A DNA stretch of 64,000 bases from JADKIH01 sp031417395 (GCA_031417395.1 JANOVM010000040.1:7164-71163); one strand, 5' to 3'; counted from the first letter of the stretch, positions 45,084-54,103 are shown. Notes: generated from the sequence alone by a model not told the origin. Numbers and translations: made by a program.

Positions 45084-46007
45084 ATGGCTAACAGTAAAAT
45101 CGATACTCGTTTAGGAGGATTCGCTTGGGTATTTGGAATAATAGGTTTGGTGGGAATTGGGTTGTCAGTTATAGGATACGCCTATTGGGGACATATAAGT
45201 TGGACAAAAGTAGATGCTGAACAAATGCAGGGTTTCGGTGGACTTATTGGTGGTTTGTTTGGAACATTGTTTATGGTTGCTACTACTATTCTTGTTTGGC
45301 TAACTTACAAATCACAAAAGGAAGAACTCGAAGAGACTCGAACGATAATTCGGAAGCAACGATTCGAAGGTACATTCTTTAATCTCTTGCAAGTTCAGAA
45401 TCAAATAAGGAATTCGATGAACTTCGGTTTAGATAATCTTATTACTTATTACCAGGGAGAACGTCCATACCAAATCTATTCAGTTAGCGGCTTGCAGTTT
45501 TTCGAAACAGCGAAGGATGACTTCGGTCGATATTACATTTCGAGGCCAGAGTTAATCTCTCCAAGAATTGTTTGTCGTGAGCTGAATAATCTTGATAGCT
45601 CCGAAGCACCTGATGTTAATGACCCTCTGCCGAGGATTAAGTATAAGTGGAAAAGGTTCTTTGACGTTTATCACAATCAACTCAGCCACTATTTTCGTCA
45701 TCTATATTATGTAATTGCTTTCGTTGACCAAGCTCAGGAAGATGATCTTCGAGAATTTCCTGATGATGCGGACAACATAAAGAATAGATACCAATTTTAT
45801 GCAGGTATGATTCAGGCGCAAATGTCATCCTCGGAATTGTACTTGTTTTTTTATAATGGATTATGCTTTGTGCAAGTTGAAACCCTTATTAAGAAATACT
45901 TTTTGGTTGAGAACTTGGCCTTTGAAGATCTCGCAGATCCAGAACTTCACAAGGATTTATACGGAGAGAATTTTCTGAAATCTCGCTCTACTATTTCTGA
46001 AACTTAA
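45084..46007 (+). CDS. putative phage abortive infection protein (putAbiC-like)
   Basis: 307 aa from ATG 45084; the frame is open to 44931 but that part is out-of-frame lipoprotein sequence. Two transmembrane helices (FAWVFGIIGLVGIGLSVIGYAY and GLIGGLFGTLFMVATTILVWL) are followed by a soluble domain: KSQKEELEETRTIIRKQRFEGTFF at the start, LSHYFRHLYYVIAFVD in the middle, and YAGMIQAQMSSSELYLFFYNGL near the end. These are the landmarks I know from the putAbiC family (PF16872), linked to phage abortive infection in Lactococcus-like systems. The next gene starts 6 bases later. Confidence 0.78.
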   Translation: MANSKIDTRLGGFAWVFGIIGLVGIGLSVIGYAYWGHISWTKVDAEQMQGFGGLIGGLFGTLFMVATTILVWLTYKSQKEELEETRTIIRKQRFEGTFFNLLQVQNQIRNSMNFGLDNLITYYQGERPYQIYSVSGLQFFETAKDDFGRYYISRPELISPRIVCRELNNLDSSEAPDVNDPLPRIKYKWKRFFDVYHNQLSHYFRHLYYVIAFVDQAQEDDLREFPDDADNIKNRYQFYAGMIQAQMSSSELYLFFYNGLCFVQVETLIKKYFLVENLAFEDLADPELHKDLYGENFLKSRSTISET

Positions 46008-46012
46008 TAAAG

Positions 46013-46945
46013 ATGATCTTAGATATTGTTATACACCAGTGCAACGACGACTACGGTTCTGCACCTTCGGAGGGCTGGTTTTTCAAAGTCATACTCGCCA
46101 TCATTGGGCCGTTGATTGCTGTTGCACTCGGAATCTATCTCTATAATAAGAAGGCAACGGATGACAAAGACAAAGAAGATTCTGTCAAGATAAACGACAA
46201 CAACGATCTGCTGAACTATTTCACGGCGATTGCAATAAATGTTGTTAAGAATTATTCGGATCAAGCCAAACTATTAAAAGACTTCGCGGATAAAAAGAAG
46301 GCAGATCCGTATAATCCGAGTAATTCTTTGAGAGTAAATCTCAAAAGAGATATTGAACGATTAGACACACTCGATCAAGCAAAAATATTCAAGGCATACT
46401 ACGTGAGGTTGGGACACAACCAGCTGAGGTTAAATGAGCTCACTCAAATGTATAGCTGCTTGGATTACCTGTTTGATATGAAGGATAATCTTATAGATAC
46501 AATCGAGCAGGATCACAAACTTACTTTCGGCTTAATGAGCCAGTTCGGCGAATTGTCTACTACGGCACAGATGAACGCTTCGGAATTATTGGGAAAAGGA
46601 AAGAATGGAAAGTTACCACAGACACAAGAATATCAAGATATGTGGAACGGAGTTAACGCAATATTCCTAACCTATTTCAGATGTATGGACAATGGTGTCG
46701 TCACTCTTCCACAGGTGAAGACTCTACTTATCGATAGATTAAAAGTTTTGCTAATAGAGAATTATAGTCACCTACCAGAATCTAATATTATACTTAAAAG
46801 TTGCAAGAAAACTGGGGATAAGTATAAAGAAATCGAGGTATATCAAACTGGAATTGCAGAACGCTTCACTCGAATTTATGATAACATCTCAGAGACAGTT
46901 GCAACTCTAACCGGGTTAATTCCTGCGATAGTCTTTCCAATATAA
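46013..46945 (+). CDS. membrane-anchored protein of unknown function
   Basis: 310 aa. One transmembrane helix near the N-terminus (VILAIIGPLIAVALGIYLY) followed by a long helical cytoplasmic part with no motif I recognise (LLNYFTAIAINVVKNYSDQ, QMYSCLDYLFDMKDNLIDT). The C-terminus is hydrophobic (LTGLIPAIVFPI). It begins 6 bases after the putAbiC-like gene, so the two are surely co-transcribed and may act together. The same TM-then-helical shape as its neighbour suggests a hetero-complex. Confidence 0.72.
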   Translation: MILDIVIHQCNDDYGSAPSEGWFFKVILAIIGPLIAVALGIYLYNKKATDDKDKEDSVKINDNNDLLNYFTAIAINVVKNYSDQAKLLKDFADKKKADPYNPSNSLRVNLKRDIERLDTLDQAKIFKAYYVRLGHNQLRLNELTQMYSCLDYLFDMKDNLIDTIEQDHKLTFGLMSQFGELSTTAQMNASELLGKGKNGKLPQTQEYQDMWNGVNAIFLTYFRCMDNGVVTLPQVKTLLIDRLKVLLIENYSHLPESNIILKSCKKTGDKYKEIEVYQTGIAERFTRIYDNISETVATLTGLIPAIVFPI

Positions 46946-47296
46946 TATATATACAAACGCGAGCAAGTGCGAAATCTCCTTATATCGTCCCACTGTGAGC
47001 AACGGTGCGAGTGTTTCGGCTTCCACCACCGCCTCCGGAGGCACCAACCAGCTCCGAACATTCAAAAATATTTCGAGCTCGATACGGAGCAAATGAAACA
47101 ACATACGGGGGGAAAGATTTCCGAGCACAATCACAAACAACAAGTAAGAGTAGTTGCGGAAATGTTGTTGACGACTTGGCCGCATTGGAAAATCAAGGCT
47201 GAGAGGTACGAGCACTACATACCCTAGCACATCGACTTCACTGGTAAAATGTCTCACGTATCGAACTACATCAACTGCGAATTGATTCTATAAGGT
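46946..47296. other. region without supported gene
   Basis: About 350 bases of more mixed base composition. Open frames exist on both strands (for example 46967-47227 plus and 46916-47257 minus) but none has recognisable protein character. It may be decayed coding sequence. Confidence 0.4.
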
Positions 47297-47305
47297 GTGC
47301 AGTGC

Positions 47306-47530
47306 ATGCAGATTGGCCAGCGTGTTCCTTATTCACATGTGCAATCTGTCAAGGATGAGTTCAGATTGTTGGCAAATGTCTACCTCGTACAACATCACAA
47401 CATCACACTCTCAGAGGTTAGGTCTTTCATAGCTGAAAGTAATAAGCAGGAAGTGCTGTCTGAGTATCGGCAAGCTTATGAGACGGAGTACGAGCGATGG
47501 ATTCACATATCAGAACAACATAAGGGATGA
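47306..47530 (+). CDS. small hypothetical protein or gene remnant
   Basis: 74 aa from ATG 47306 (GTG at 47297 is an alternative). The composition is protein-like, Glu/Gln-rich and helical (VKDEFRLLANVYLVQH, EYRQAYETEYERWIHIS). No family recognised. It stands alone between decayed DNA and a leftward gene, so it may be the end of a larger lost gene. Confidence 0.35.
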   Translation: MQIGQRVPYSHVQSVKDEFRLLANVYLVQHHNITLSEVRSFIAESNKQEVLSEYRQAYETEYERWIHISEQHKG

Positions 47531-47599
47531 GAGTTGCAATCGTAACCCTTACCAGAGGCGACAGGCGTAAGTCTCTTGAGCAGTACAAGATATTAATAA

Positions 47600-47848
47600 T
47601 CAACGCCTGCTATGAAAAATATCTATAGAACTGTCACTAACTAAAAAAAGCAAGAACGCAATAACAATTAAAATTATTAATCCTCCAATTATTTGCAATC
47701 CTTCCTTAAAATTATTTGAAACTTTTTCTTTGTTTTTATTAAAGTAGTTTACAGATGATCTTAAAAGGTACATAGCGAAACACACTCCAATAAATGCAAA
47801 TAAAGCTCCAATAGGGTCGGAATTAGGGTTGGATTTGAGAATGTACAT
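47600..47848 (-). CDS. small membrane protein of unknown function
   Basis: 82 aa from ATG 47848 (MYILKSNPNSDPIGAL). The frame is open back to 47929, but an exact Bacteroidota -7 element at 47873-47880 lies between, favouring 47848. Two transmembrane helices (IGALFAFIGVCFAMYLL and IIGGLIILIVIAFLLFLV) are separated by a Lys/Asn-rich loop. Function unknown. Confidence 0.6.
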   Translation of the reverse strand: MYILKSNPNSDPIGALFAFIGVCFAMYLLRSSVNYFNKNKEKVSNNFKEGLQIIGGLIILIVIAFLLFLVSDSSIDIFHSRR

Positions 47849-47872
47849 ATTCTGTTTATTTGTTAAGTGTTT

Positions 47873-47880
47873 CAAATATA
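47873..47880 (-). promoter_or_regulatory. -7 element for small membrane gene
   Basis: Minus-strand TATATTTG, exact TAnnTTTG, 25 bases before the ATG at 47848; the -33 position is a T-run. Confidence 0.5.
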
Positions 47881-47948
47881 GAAAATTGATTTTAAAAAAA
47901 AAAGTCGACATTTCTGCCGTCTCAAACATCGCGTGTAATTTTACACAA

Positions 47949-48220
47949 TCACTTCACCGCCTTCATCCCCTTCTCTTTTAAATGTAATAGGAGTTTGTCC
48001 ATAAGACTTTTCACCCACTGATTTGTCACAGCGTATTCTTTTCCGCCGACCTTAATAATCTGATCCTCGCTTAAAAAATAGCGCTTTTTTCTTGACGTCT
48101 TGCTCCTACTGATAGCAGTCTTCAAGTCGGTGAAGACTCAGTAACGTTGGATGATTGCATCAGGGAACATCTCTTTTAACTGCGCCTCGGTACATTTCGG
48201 ATGTTGCAGATTGCGCGGAA
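47949..48220 (-). pseudogene. C-terminal remnant of unidentified gene
   Basis: On the minus strand one frame reads as protein from about 48220 down to a TGA at 47949-47951 with a single internal TGA at 48138-48140: EFPRNLQHPKCTEAQLKEMF before it, and KKRYFLSEDQIIKVGGKEYA then VTNQW and KEKGMKAVK after it. Coding character on both sides of the stop and the lack of a start mark it as a remnant. I do not recognise the protein. It runs into the HsdS remnant of the opposite strand at about 48220. Confidence 0.5.
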
Positions 48221-48607
48221 ACTCCAAATAAAGTATTATTGCCAAAATTTGAAGGTCATTGTTCAACCGAAATTTTCCCAATTAAACCAAAAGAGAATTT
48301 AAGTAGAGAGTTTTTATTTCAGTGGTTATTACTTAATAAAACCATGAAAAAAATAAATGCGACTTGGACTGGGGCACGGATGCCACGAGCAAATATGAAT
48401 GCTGTTTTAGATTTCTTAATACCTATTCCTTCATTAAATGATCAAAAGAAAGTAGTTCGAAAAATTGAAAATCTTTCTGCCGAAACAAAAAAACTCGAAT
48501 CCCTCTACTATCAAAAGATAACCTCCCTCGACGGACTAAAAAAATCCATCCTACAAAAGGCCTTCAATGGAGAGCTAAAAACAGAAGACATGAAGCAGTT
48601 AGCATGA
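48221..48607 (+). pseudogene. HsdS (type I restriction specificity) C-terminal remnant
   Basis: About 128 codons of the second half of a type I specificity subunit. It shows LPKFEGHCSTEIFPIKPKE, the target-recognition landmark TWTGARMPRANMNAVLDFLI, and the conserved helical end IPSLNDQKKVVRKIENLSAE ... GLKKSILQKAFNGEL. A full HsdS has about 400 residues, so the first recognition domain and central helix are missing. The open frame goes back to a TTG at 48155, but that part is the shadow of the opposite-strand remnant. No HsdM lies nearby. Confidence 0.8.
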
Positions 48608-48717
48608 AGCAATCGCTTAAAATAATTCCCGGCGACTTGTTTGGAGCGTTTAAGAAGCGATTGGATAAAAAGACAATAAAGGAATTTGAAAAAATGATTT
48701 TTCTCACAAAAGCTTGA
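48604..48717 (+). CDS. very small ORF after HsdS remnant
   Basis: 37 codons, ATG overlapping the HsdS stop (ATGA), basic product (KQSLKIIPGDLFGAFKKRLD). It may be real through coupled translation or the first part of a gene lost by deletion. A second 39-codon ORF follows at 48794-48913 with equally little support. Confidence 0.25.
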   Translation: MKQSLKIIPGDLFGAFKKRLDKKTIKEFEKMIFLTKA

Positions 48718-48924
48718 CAATAAAGCCAGGTTCATTCAATCAGAAAAAAATTATTTCGCCAAGAATAAACCATATTCTAAAAACATAAGAAAAATGGAAT
48801 TTGAATTAGAATCGTTGAATTACAGAAAGGCAATATCGTTTTTGTTAATGCTTCCAAAGGCTATAAATATGGGCAATTATCAAATTCGCACAAAATTAAC
48901 TAATATCAATTAAAAAAAAAACAT

Positions 48925-49509
48925 ATGGGCTTCTTTGATGCATTAATATTCCCGACATTTTCTGAAAAATACGAACTTGGTTTTCCAGACATTAAAGGTA
49001 TCAATCATGTTGTAATCCAATTCCACCCTGACCATGTTGAGTTCAAAATATTATCAGGATTTATTTCCAAAAAAGTGATAATTAAACCTAACGACATTAT
49101 TGAGGTTGGACTAAATCAGGAAAGTTATAGGTCTTCAGGAAAAGCAGCAACAGGGGCAATTGTTGGCGGCATCTTGACAGGTGGTATTGGTCTTATAGCA
49201 GGTGCAGCAATGGGCGGTAAACGTAGAAAAGAAAATCAACTTCATTTGGTCGTAAACTATATGGGGACAGATTGTCAAGTTATTATTACTCCAAGCAAAA
49301 ATATTCCAACAATTTATGCTGAACTTAAAAAATTGATGAGCAAGCAGACAAAGGAACCGGAAAAATTAAGTGCGTCAGAACAGAAACAAATTGAAACAAA
49401 ACCTCAAATTGATTTAGCTGCTGAACTTGAAAAACTTCACGGACTTGTTAAAAAAGGTATTTTAACTCAAGAAGAGTTTGATGCCCAAAAGAAAAAAATT
49501 TTGGGCTGA
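48925..49509 (+). CDS. SHOCT-domain protein
   Basis: 194 aa. The N-terminal half is beta-rich, PH-like (VVIQFHPDHVEFKILSGFIS). A Gly-rich hydrophobic stretch (GAIVGGILTGGIGLIAGAAMGG) follows and may insert in a membrane. The C-terminus is a SHOCT domain (AELEKLHGLVKKGILTQEEF, then DAQKKKIL), a short helical oligomerisation module. This layout is frequent in mobile and phage-related DNA. Function unknown. A hairpin (49521-49543) follows the stop. Confidence 0.82.
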   Translation: MGFFDALIFPTFSEKYELGFPDIKGINHVVIQFHPDHVEFKILSGFISKKVIIKPNDIIEVGLNQESYRSSGKAATGAIVGGILTGGIGLIAGAAMGGKRRKENQLHLVVNYMGTDCQVIITPSKNIPTIYAELKKLMSKQTKEPEKLSASEQKQIETKPQIDLAAELEKLHGLVKKGILTQEEFDAQKKKILG

Positions 49510-49520
49510 GAATTTAATCT

Positions 49521-49543
49521 ACTTGTAAGGATTACTTACAAGT
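49521..49543. other. hairpin after SHOCT gene
   Basis: ACTTGTAAG-GATTA-CTTACAAGT, a perfect 9-bp stem 11 bases after the stop. There is no T-run, so it is at best a weak terminator. Confidence 0.5.
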
Positions 49544-49597
49544 TCAAAATAATGACTAGTCGGAAAATAATTCCTATTATTATAAATAGCTCAGTTA

Positions 49598-49810
49598 ATG
49601 GATAACCAAATTGAAATCTTTAAAACAAAGGAATGTACCGCTGAAATAGAGGTACAATTCGAAAAAGATACCGTTTGGCTAACACAGGAGCAATTTGCAA
49701 TCCTTTTTGAAAGGGACCAATCGGTTATTTCAAGACACCTCAGAAACGCATTTAAAGAAAGGGAATTAGATGAAAAAAGCAATATGCAAAAAATGCATAT
49801 TCCTAAATAA
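49598..49810 (+). pseudogene. RhuM-family N-terminal fragment
   Basis: 70 codons: EIFKTKECTAEIEVQFEKDT, VWLTQEQFAILFERDQSVIS and RHLRNAFKERELDE match the first 60 residues of RhuM-type proteins and of the intact RhuM-Fic protein at 50562 (EIYQTKDKTIEIQV, VWLTQKHMAELFDKSRVTI). The frame stops just where the conserved FRHTAEDGK-like part should follow. It is a truncated relative, not a functional gene. Confidence 0.75.
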
Positions 49811-49919
49811 GTTAACCTGCTTCATTTTACAATCATGATCTAGCAATTTTTAATGTTATCAGTGAAATTGTAAGATAATTCAATAATATTTTCTGTAAAA
49901 ATTAAATTTTCAGAAAACC

Positions 49920-49950
49920 TTTGTTTCGTTTATTTCGTTTATTATATTTG
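49920..49950 (+). promoter_or_regulatory. consensus promoter of antitoxin gene
   Basis: TTTG (49920-49923), 19-base spacer, TATATTTG (49943-49950): a full match to the Bacteroidota promoter, 17 bases before the antitoxin ATG. Confidence 0.8.
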
Positions 49951-49967
49951 TATAAAAAAACAATACA

Positions 49968-50423
49968 ATGGAAACTAAAATCAAAAGTACTTCCAGGGAA
50001 GATCAAAAAATTGCATCCAGTTCTTTTTTATCATTAAGGAGATCTGCAAACGAGATACGAAAGAATAAACATTTCATAAACATTAAACTTCAGGAGGCAA
50101 GAAAGTATGTAAAGATCCCCAAGATTGCACTTGATATGCTTGTACAAATTCTTTCCAATATGGCTGAAGGTAAATCCATAACTATTATTCCCTCAGATGC
50201 AGAAATTAGCACACAACAAGCAGCTGAAATGCTTAATGTGTCTCGACCTCACCTTGTAAAATTACTTGAAGAAGGTGAGATTACGTTCCGGAAAGTGGGG
50301 AGTCACAGAAGGATATTCTTGAAAGATCTTTTGCACTATGAAAGAAGTTTAAAAGATCAACGACGAAAAAGTCTTGAAAAACTTTCTCAGCAAGCGCAGG
50401 AACTTAAATATGGGTACAAATGA
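49968..50423 (+). CDS. excisionase-type HTH antitoxin
   Basis: 151 aa. The C-terminal half is an excisionase/MerR-like DNA-binding domain (ISTQQAAEMLNVSRPHLVKL, then LEEGEITFRKVGSHRRIFLKDLL); the N-terminal half is helical. This is the antitoxin type paired with PIN-domain toxins of about 190 residues. The ATG of the PIN fragment overlaps its stop (ATGA), the normal operon layout. Because the toxin is truncated, the antitoxin is probably an orphan, still with an intact promoter and likely self-repressing. Confidence 0.85.
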   Translation: METKIKSTSREDQKIASSSFLSLRRSANEIRKNKHFINIKLQEARKYVKIPKIALDMLVQILSNMAEGKSITIIPSDAEISTQQAAEMLNVSRPHLVKLLEEGEITFRKVGSHRRIFLKDLLHYERSLKDQRRKSLEKLSQQAQELKYGYK

Positions 50424-50569
50424 TTCATTCGTCCCGCTTCACAGCTTTGTTGGACGCTTGCGTTATCTATCCTGCCCCTATTCGTGATTTACTTCTAAAC
50501 TTAGCAGAACAGGGTTTGTATACACCGATTTGGTCTTCAAAAATTATTTCAAAAAAATTGTATGGATAA
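50420..50569 (+). pseudogene. truncated PIN-domain toxin
   Basis: 49 codons, ATG overlapping the antitoxin stop. LLDACVIYPAPIRDLLLNLA then GLYTPIWSSKII is the family's N-terminus, including the first catalytic Asp (in LDAC). About 140 residues with the remaining acidic catalytic residues are missing. The cut lies exactly where the RhuM-Fic gene begins (ATG 50562 overlaps the fragment's last codons). Not active as a nuclease. Confidence 0.8.
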
Positions 50570-51530
50570 CGGAATAGAAATTTACCAGACGAAGGATAAA
50601 ACCATTGAAATCCAAGTTGTATTGGAGAACGAAACGGTTTGGCTGACGCAAAAACATATGGCAGAACTCTTTGATAAAAGCCGTGTTACGATCACCGAAC
50701 ATATTGGAAATATCTTCAAAGAAGGCGAATTAGAGGAAAATTCAGTATGTCGGAAATTCCGACATACTGCCGAAGATGGAAAATCGTATGAGGCCCAGTA
50801 TTATAATCTGGATGTTATTATATCAGTAGGCTATAGAGTTAAATCTAAACAGGGCACTTTATTCCGTCAATGGGCAACTCAACATCTAAAAGACTATTTA
50901 GTCCAGGGATATGCAATCAATCAAAAACGTCTCGAACAACTGGAAAAAGTTGTAGAAATAGTAAAACAATCAGGCAACATTCAGGAACTTTCAACAACAG
51001 AAGCAAAAGGGCTCCTGGATATTATCACAAGCTATACACAGAGCTTTGTCCTTTTGAACCGGTTTGATAGTAAAAATCTCAGCGATGAAAAACTGAATGA
51101 AAACATAACCTATGAAATTGAATTCGAATCCGCCATCCAAGCCATAGAAGAATTAAAAAAGCAACTCATTCATAAGAAGGAAGCAAGCAACTTGTTCGGC
51201 AATCGAAAGGATGAGAGTTTTAAGGGAATACTCGGAAATGTTGTTCAGTCTTTCGGTGGACAATACTTATATAATAGTATTGAAGAGCAGGCCGCTCATC
51301 TATTGTATTTCGTAATCAAGAACCATCCGTTCAGTGATGGCAATAAAAGAATCGGCGCTTTTTTGTTTATTTGGTTTCTCGAAAAGAACAAGCATCGTTT
51401 TAAGAAAACAGGTGAAGTAAAAATTAATGACAATGGGTTGGTTGCATTGGCCTTATTGGTTGCACAAAGTAATCCTGATGATAAAGAGCTTATGATAAAA
51501 TTAATAATCAACCTGATCAACAGCCGATAA
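50562..51530 (+). CDS. RhuM/Fic fusion protein
   Basis: 322 aa. Residues 1-115 form the RhuM-type N-terminus (VWLTQKHMAELFDKSRVTIT, VCRKFRHTAEDGKSYEAQYY, NLDVIISVGYRVKSKQGTLF), ending about residue 190 in a helical linker. Residues about 195-322 are a Fic domain with the complete active motif HPFSDGNKRIG. Fic enzymes usually transfer AMP to target hydroxyls. 'Virulence protein RhuM/Fic/DOC' genes often sit between hsdS and hsdR in type I restriction loci, as they do here. No antitoxin-like Fic inhibitor gene is seen next to it. Confidence 0.9.
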   Translation: MDNGIEIYQTKDKTIEIQVVLENETVWLTQKHMAELFDKSRVTITEHIGNIFKEGELEENSVCRKFRHTAEDGKSYEAQYYNLDVIISVGYRVKSKQGTLFRQWATQHLKDYLVQGYAINQKRLEQLEKVVEIVKQSGNIQELSTTEAKGLLDIITSYTQSFVLLNRFDSKNLSDEKLNENITYEIEFESAIQAIEELKKQLIHKKEASNLFGNRKDESFKGILGNVVQSFGGQYLYNSIEEQAAHLLYFVIKNHPFSDGNKRIGAFLFIWFLEKNKHRFKKTGEVKINDNGLVALALLVAQSNPDDKELMIKLIINLINSR

Positions 51531-51531
51531 T

Positions 51532-51639
51532 ATGAACGAAGCCGAAACTCGAGCAGAGCTTATAGAACCCTGGTGGAATGAAGAAGATTTAGATCAAAAA
51601 CAGAACTGTGTAATAGTTTCACAATTAAAAATGAGGTAA
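51532..51639 (+). pseudogene. HsdR N-terminal fragment
   Basis: 35 codons, one base after the RhuM-Fic stop. MNEAETRAELIEPWWNEED is the typical first stretch of EcoEI-type HsdR; the rest is unrelated and stops. A second, longer HsdR begins at 51750, so this looks like the start of an older copy left after deletion or recombination. Confidence 0.55.
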
Positions 51640-51749
51640 TAAGGTTTTATTTTTGAGGTGCATTTTCTGCTACTTAGGTAATTAGGTTTTCGGATTAACA
51701 TCGTCCATATATTATAATGTGAGGAAGTCAAGATAGAATTAATTTTATA

Positions 51750-54063
51750 ATGGAAGAAACCAGATTACCTTAGCAGAACTTATCGATCCCAAGCTGAAAG
51801 AAGATGGCTGGGATCCCAAAGCGAATGCAGAAGTTAAAATACATCGCGAGTATATTATTGCCCCGGGAAAGATCAAAGCTACAGGGGGAAGAGGCAAACC
51901 TGTCATCGCTGACTATATATTAAGCTATAAAGGCAGGAAAATGGCCGTTGTTGAGGCAAAGAGCGATGAACGGGAAGTTGGCGAAGGAGTGGCACAGGCA
52001 AAGGATTATGCTGTAAAGCTGCAAATCGATCATGCATACTCATCGAACGGATTAGAAATTTATCACATCAATCTTGATACAGCTAAAGAAGGATTGGTAA
52101 AATCATATTATTCACCCGAACAATTGCTGAATAAGACCTTCCCCGAACAGAATCAATGGGAAAAGAATTTCAATGCCATTCCATTCGAGGTTTTAGGCGG
52201 AAATAAAGACGGACGATTCTACCAGGAGATAGCCGTCGAACGCGCAATGGATGCTATTGCGCAGAGAAAGGACAGAATACTCCTTACACTGGCCACAGGT
52301 ACAGGCAAAACGTTTATCGCTTTCAAAATAGCATGGCGTCTTTATCACAGTCCATGGAACCTCAAATACGATGGAAGTTGTCGCCCAAGGTTACTTTTTT
52401 TAGCTGATCGGAACATTCTGGCCGATCAGGCTTTTAATGCTTTTTCTGCTTTCCCTGAAGATTGTCTGGTTCGAATAAAACCCATTGAGATCAAGAAAAA
52501 AGGAAGCGTACCCACTATGGCAACATCTTCTTCACCATCTTCCAGACATTCATGAGCGGTCCCAACGACACACCCTACTTCGGTGAATATCCAAAGGACT
52601 ATTTCGATTTAATTGTCATCGACGAATGTCATCGTGGAGGAGCGAATGATGAGAGCAACTGGAGGGATATTTTAGAATACTTCTCCCCTGCTGTTCAGAT
52701 TGGCTTGACAGCTACCCCTAAACGAAATGAAAACGTAAATACTTATAAATATTTCGGAGACCCAGTTTATATATACTCATTGAAAGAGAGTATTAACGAT
52801 GGTTACCTTACCCCTTTTAAAGTTAAACGAATTACAACTTCTCTTGATGAATATACTTATCAACCCGATGACAATGTTGTCGAGGGGAAGATCGAAGCAG
52901 GAAAGACATATATTGAGCCTGACTTTAACCGTATCATTGAAATAAAAGAAAGAGAACAAACCCGTGTTAGGATTTTCATGGATCAGATTGATCAGAATGA
53001 AAAAACACTTGTTTTCTGTGCTACACTAGAACATGCGGCAGCAGTGCGTGACCTGATAAACCAATATAAGAAAAGCGCTGACCCTCTCTACTGCGTCCGG
53101 GTAACTGCTAATGATGGTGACCTTGGCGAACAGTACTTGAGGGAGTTTCAGGATAATGAGAAAAGTATTCCTACTATATTAACAACATCTCAAAAGCTAT
53201 CAACCGGTGTTGATGCAAGAAACATCAGAAACATCGTACTGATGCGTCCTATAAATAGCATGGTAGAGTTTAAACAGATCATTGGTCGTGGCACTAGTCT
53301 ATTCGAGGGAAAAAACTTTTTTACTATTTATGATTTTGTAAATGCAAGTGCGAAATTTAAAGATCCTGAATGGGACGGCGAACCTATAGAGCCAGAACCA
53401 ACTATTTATCAACCAACTCTAGTAGCCCCTCCGGCAGATGAACCTCCAGTTGAAAAGCTATCAACAACACCTAATCCAAAAATAAAAATTATATTAGGAA
53501 CAGGAGCTAAAGCAGAAATTAAGTTCCTTGTAGAAACTACCTTCTGGGGCCCCGATGGACAGCCTATGACACTGCAGGGGTTCCTCAATCTTCTTTATGG
53601 CAAGTTACCTCCCCTATTCAAGAAGGAAGAAGAGCTGCGTAAACTCTGGTCGAACCCAATGACCCGAAGGGCACTTTTAGAGAAACTCGATGCAGCAGGC
53701 TTTGGTGCAGATGAATTGACGTCATTGCAAAAAATCATAGATGCCGAAAAGAGTGATTTGTTTGATGTATTAGAGTTTCTCGCCTACTCAATCGCCCCCA
53801 TCACACGCGAACATAGGGTTGCAAAAGCACAGAATAAGATATTTTCATTACTGAACCCCAGGCAAAAGGAATTTGTAGATTTTGTTTTGTCTAAATACAT
53901 TGCAACCGGTGTGGAGGAATTAGATCAGGAGAAATTACCTCAGTTGTTGGAGATGAAATATAATTCTGTAGTAGAAGCTTCGGATATTTTGGGTGGAGTC
54001 GATTTTATTAAGAATACTTTTATTGGTTTTCAGAAATTTTTGTACGAATCAAGAGTTGGTTAG
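51750..54063 (+). pseudogene. hsdR: HsdR (type I restriction), two frameshifts
   Basis: About 771 codons of EcoEI-type HsdR in three pieces. Piece 1: ATG 51750 with the frame lost after MEE; the coding frame resumes at 51758 (NQITLAELIDPKLKEDGWDP), as if one A were missing from an A-run. Piece 2 to about 52516: endonuclease core MAVVEAKSDEREVGEG and Walker A LATGTGKTFIA. A second -1 shift lies near 52512-52520. Piece 3: NIFFTIFQTFMSGPNDTPYF, DECHRGG, LTATPKR, IGRGTSLFEG and the EcoEI C-terminal domain. Each shift fits a one-base deletion, so sequencing error remains possible. Confidence 0.82.
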
Positions 54064-54103
54064 AATAAATAAAATACTCAATTTGAATAGCGAACGCCCT
54101 AGC

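Noticed and set aside
46916..47257. 113-codon minus-strand frame, and overlapping plus-strand frames at 46967 and 47005
   Set aside because: Three overlapping frames all open in one more GC-rich stretch; none has recognisable motifs, and the minus one runs into the end of the gene at 46013.
48155..48220. First 22 codons of the HsdS-frame ORF
   Set aside because: They do not resemble HsdS and overlap a better-looking minus-strand coding remnant.
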